A DNA stretch of 46,372 nucleotides from contig JAGCAM010000049.1 in assembly GCA_017652705.1 (NCBI GenBank), positions 1 to 46,372 on the forward strand, given 5' to 3'. The notes beneath the pieces were generated by a model. The model did not search any database, had not been told where the DNA came from, and was given only the letters and a program-made list of their open reading frames with translations. The translations under genes and the position numbers were made by a program. Shown piece after piece: positions 43,723 to 46,372 of the stretch. Origin of the DNA: Kiritimatiellia bacterium (GTDB lineage: Bacteria; Verrucomicrobiota; Kiritimatiellia; RFP12; UBA1067). How positions within the stretch are numbered: position 1 is the stretch's first letter; each line of letters begins with the position of its first letter.

Positions 43723-44835
43723 ATGCTGCACGTAATCGCCACGCCGATCGGAAACCTTGGAGACCTTTCGCCGCGGGCGCTTGAAACGCTTAAAAGCGTT
43801 TCGATCATCGCCTGCGAGGACACGCGGCGCACCTGGCGGCTCCTCTCCCACTTCGGCATTCCCCGCCCGGCGGAGATGTTCTCCTACCGGCAGGGGAACG
43901 AAGAGCGCGTCACCGGGAAGGTCATGGCCTGCCTCGCCGCCGGCAAGGAAGTCGCCCTCTGCTCCGACGGCGGCTATCCCGGCATATCCGATCCGGGCTA
44001 CCGCCTCATCCGCACCTGTGCGCAGGAAGCCGTGGACTACGAAGTGATCCCCGGCGCCTGCGCGGTGGAAGTGGCGCTTCTCAAGAGCGGACTCCCCACC
44101 TCGTCCTACACCTTCCGCGGATTCCCCCCGCGCGGTCCCGGCGCACTCCGCAACTGGTTCGAAGAAGACCGTGCCAAAGAGCACACCCTCGTCTGCTACG
44201 AGTCGCCGTTCCGCGTCGCCGCAACCCTCGGGGCCGCGCTCGAAGCGCTCGGCGACCGCGAAGCCGCGGTCTGCATCGAGCTCACCAAGCTCCATGAACG
44301 CGTCCGTCGCGGATACCTTTCCGATCTGGTGAAGGAATTCAAGGATGTGAAAGTGAAGGGCGAAGTTGCCCTCGTCATCGCCGGCGGCAATCCCAAGTTC
44401 CGCCGCGGCGGAGGTGACGAATCCGTCGGCGGATCCGGCCTTATCGAAACCATCGCCCGCGGCGTCTGCATCGTCGGCGACAAAATTCTCCTCTGCCGCG
44501 CGAAAGGTTCCAAGACCACATACCTCCCCGGCGGGCACATAGAATTCGGGGAAACCGGACGCACCGCCCTCATCCGCGAAATTCAGGAGGAAATGGGCGT
44601 CGCCTCCACCGCCGGAAAGTTCCTCGGCGTTGTCGAGAACTCCTTTCTCCAGCACGGACGTCGCCATTGCGAAATCAACCTCGTCTACGAACTCACCCTC
44701 GCGGACCACACCGTCATCGAATCGCAGGAGGATTGGATCGGGTTCGAATGGTGCCCCCTCGACCGAATACACACAGCCCACTTGCTGCCGGCAAACATCT
44801 TGTCCGAAACCATAGGAGGAACGAACCATGCATAA
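43723..44835 (+). CDS. rsmI: RsmI (16S rRNA 2'-O-methyltransferase) fused to a NUDIX hydrolase
   Basis: 370 aa. Residues about 1-225 are RsmI, which 2'-O-methylates C1402 of 16S rRNA: MLHVIATPIGNLGDLSPRAL start, CEDTRRT, SDGGYPGISDPGYRL (the family has DAGTP), and LTKLHERVRRG near 187-197. The family's small C-terminal helical tail is replaced, after a Gly/Arg-rich linker (about 228-240), by a NUDIX domain (about 243-365) with a full NUDIX box G-x5-E-x7-R-E-x2-E-E-x-G starting at Gly267. The NUDIX substrate is unknown. The last 8 bases overlap the next gene. Confidence 0.9.
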   Translation: MLHVIATPIGNLGDLSPRALETLKSVSIIACEDTRRTWRLLSHFGIPRPAEMFSYRQGNEERVTGKVMACLAAGKEVALCSDGGYPGISDPGYRLIRTCAQEAVDYEVIPGACAVEVALLKSGLPTSSYTFRGFPPRGPGALRNWFEEDRAKEHTLVCYESPFRVAATLGAALEALGDREAAVCIELTKLHERVRRGYLSDLVKEFKDVKVKGEVALVIAGGNPKFRRGGGDESVGGSGLIETIARGVCIVGDKILLCRAKGSKTTYLPGGHIEFGETGRTALIREIQEEMGVASTAGKFLGVVENSFLQHGRRHCEINLVYELTLADHTVIESQEDWIGFEWCPLDRIHTAHLLPANILSETIGGTNHA

Positions 44836-46372
44836 GTCCGTCTGCTGTATGCTCACCGCCGTTGCCGCGATAGTGTATTCCGCCGTCCTCGCCCAGGAGA
44901 AAAACGCGATAATCCCGCGCCCGCTGCCGCAGCCGGTCGTCCGCGTCCCCGATCTCCGCGCCGAAGAGAAACCGATCGCGGTGGAGAAGACGGAAAAAGA
45001 AGTTGCCGCCGACAAATTCTTCCGCCGCGTCCGCGCTTCCTTCGTCTTCACCAACCCGAACCACCGCGTCATGCAGGGCGAGTTCGAGTTTCCCATTCCG
45101 GACGAAGCCTTCGTCTGCGGCTACTCGCTCGAAATCAACGGATCCATGGTCCCCGGCGTTGTCTGCGAAAAGGAAAAGGCCCGCGTCGCCTTCGAGAACG
45201 AAGTCCGCAAAGGCGTCGACCCCGGCATCGTCGAACAGGTGAAGGGCAACCTCTGGCGAACCCGCATATTCCCTCTCAACCCCAACACGCCACGCCGCGC
45301 CGAAGTCGACTACATCGCACCGGCTGCCAATGCCTCCGAAGGTGAGATCTTCGAGCGGGACGGCGACAACGTCTTTGCCGCCACCTCTCAAGCCTCGCAA
45401 ACCCCTCAAACCTCGCAAACCTTCCCTTCCGGCTGGATTTTCTGGGACGCTTCGCTGTCGCGGCTAGATAAAACCGCCGCCGATCGCAAACGTCTTGAAG
45501 AGATCCTGCCCGAGAAGGGCTCCTGGAAGCTCGTCGTCTTCTCCAACCGTCCCGCCGCCCCCGTCGACGTCGCATCGCGCGACGAACTGCTAAAGCTTGT
45601 CGACGCCGCGGTATGCGATGGCGGAACCGACATCGCCTCCGCGCTCGCGCTCGCGCCCGGCGACGCGCCCAAGCTCCTCTTCACCGACGAAGTCGACACT
45701 CTCGGCACGAACAACGACTGGGAGAACGTCCCCAACCTCGCCATCGCCTCGCGCCCGCCGGCACCAAAGCGCGCGGTGGAAGTGCGCAAGCTCTCCGCCG
45801 AAGAGGCCGCGAAGGTGAAGGAAGCGAAGGAGTCCATTCTGCTCGCGACCGTGTGGGCGTCGCGGCGCATGACGGATCTCGCTTCGCAGGCGGATGCGCG
45901 CAAGGACGAGTTCCTCGCCCTCGGCCGCAAGTACTGCGTGGCGGGGCCGGGTCTCTCGCTCATCGTCCTCGAGACGCTCCAGCAATATCTCGACCACAAG
46001 ATCGAACCGCCCAAGTCCATGTCCTTCCACGATGAATGGGTCAAGCGCCGCGCCGCGGACGACGACCCCATAGCGGAGAAGAGGGCGAGGGCCCGGTTTG
46101 AGGCGCAGTTGCTTCGTTACTGGGAAGAACGCGTCAAATGGTGGAAGAATCCGATTCCGGAGCGTCCCAAACCGAGGAGCGGGCTATTCGATCGCATGAT
46201 CTCCGCCGTCACCCATTCCAGTTCCAGTTCGCGCAGAGCACCGGTTGCCATGTCGGCCGCGGCCAACGAGGAGTCCGGCGCCGTGGCGGAGGACCTGGAG
46301 GAGTCCCCCGCGGTGGAATCGGCGGCGCCCGGCGCCGCCCGCTCCGCGCCTCGTGCGCTCGGCGCCGGGCGG
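44828..46372 (+). CDS. VIT-domain protein, 3' end outside the window
   Basis: Open to the last base (515 codons, no stop). A signal peptide (SVCCMLTAVAAIVYSAVLA) precedes a VIT domain (about 75-170; FVFTNPNHRVMQGEFEFPIP, then EKARVAFENEVRKGVDPGIVEQ). The next region (about 235-300, DGGTDIASALAL ... KLLFTDEVDTLGT) resembles the second half of a von Willebrand A domain; no intact MIDAS start is visible. A low-complexity QASQTPQTSQT linker sits between. The tail is rich in Ser, Ala and Glu. VIT proteins with such layout are exported proteins of PVC and other bacteria; the role is unknown. AGGAGG lies 7 nt before the ATG, inside the rsmI end. Confidence 0.8.
   Translation, partial: MHKSVCCMLTAVAAIVYSAVLAQEKNAIIPRPLPQPVVRVPDLRAEEKPIAVEKTEKEVAADKFFRRVRASFVFTNPNHRVMQGEFEFPIPDEAFVCGYSLEINGSMVPGVVCEKEKARVAFENEVRKGVDPGIVEQVKGNLWRTRIFPLNPNTPRRAEVDYIAPAANASEGEIFERDGDNVFAATSQASQTPQTSQTFPSGWIFWDASLSRLDKTAADRKRLEEILPEKGSWKLVVFSNRPAAPVDVASRDELLKLVDAAVCDGGTDIASALALAPGDAPKLLFTDEVDTLGTNNDWENVPNLAIASRPPAPKRAVEVRKLSAEEAAKVKEAKESILLATVWASRRMTDLASQADARKDEFLALGRKYCVAGPGLSLIVLETLQQYLDHKIEPPKSMSFHDEWVKRRAADDDPIAEKRARARFEAQLLRYWEERVKWWKNPIPERPKPRSGLFDRMISAVTHSSSSSRRAPVAMSAAANEESGAVAEDLEESPAVESAAPGAARSAPRALGAGR
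45387..45421. repeat. Two 18-bp tandem repeats in the VIT gene
   Basis: CTCAARCCTCGCAAACC twice with a period of 18 bp, differing at one base. In frame they encode QASQTP and QTSQTF, a linker between the VIT and vWA-like parts. Length-variable by slippage is possible. Confidence 0.6.

Noticed and set aside
1-46372. CRISPR array, insertion sequence or prophage
   Set aside because: No regularly spaced identical repeats beyond the three 23-bp copies, no transposase, integrase or phage structural gene was seen.

Overview
The window is a 46.4-kb, GC-rich, gene-dense piece of a Gram-negative bacterial chromosome. Every gene I can support lies on the + strand. LptD, BamA, LpxD and LpxK show a lipopolysaccharide outer membrane. 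The mix of MreBCD/PBP2/RodA, Obg, a eukaryote-like Ser/Thr kinase, a type II secretion-like pseudopilin, a secreted Gfo/Idh/MocA oxidoreductase and a giant GH42-like secreted protein fits the PVC superphylum, most likely Kiritimatiellota or Lentisphaerota. That placement is inferred from gene content, not from a marker-gene tree.

Layout. 146-367: a promoter and two tRNA genes (Ser-CGA, Gly-CCC). 435-3123: recN overlapping a strongly diverged sugar-phosphate-cyclase (AroB-like) gene. 3144-10487: bamA, skp, lpxD, aroQ, pyrB and a metX-metW fusion, with overlapping or abutting ends. 10557-12120: a small exported protein and obgE. 12189-14297: a 39-codon ORF, a membrane Ser/Thr kinase and an acidic membrane-anchored protein. 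14364-17706: oxidoreductase, zinc-ribbon protein, CDP-alcohol phosphatidyltransferase and pseudopilin. 17708-19885: priA. 19891-21135: a promoter with an inverted repeat, a 51-aa CsoR-like protein and an SO_0444-type permease. 21136-21712: a decayed stretch holding three 23-bp repeats and an ATPase relic. 21713-24374: hom and lysC. 24418-36014: a long envelope cluster, mreB-mreC-mreD-mrdA-rodA-rng-lptD-lpxK-murJ. 36045-40205: the secreted GH42-like protein. 40317-44835: tig, clpP, clpX, panD and an RsmI-NUDIX fusion. 44828-end: a VIT-domain protein cut by the window edge.

How it fits together. The window is mostly housekeeping: outer-membrane assembly (BamA, Skp, LptD), lipid A synthesis (LpxD, LpxK), cell elongation and lipid II flipping (Mre, PBP2, RodA, MurJ), aspartate-family amino acids (LysC, Hom, MetXW) and proteostasis (trigger factor, ClpXP). 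Most transcription units are preceded by a TGn-extended -10 element, and several put the predicted transcript start almost on the ATG, which suggests leaderless mRNAs.

I did not find a wholly new multi-gene system. The items most worth a second look are the AroB-like protein that lacks its catalytic zinc/lysine residues, the MetX-MetW and RsmI-NUDIX fusions, the miniature CsoR-like regulator with its operator, the 23-bp repeats beside a dead ATPase, and the promoter pattern.
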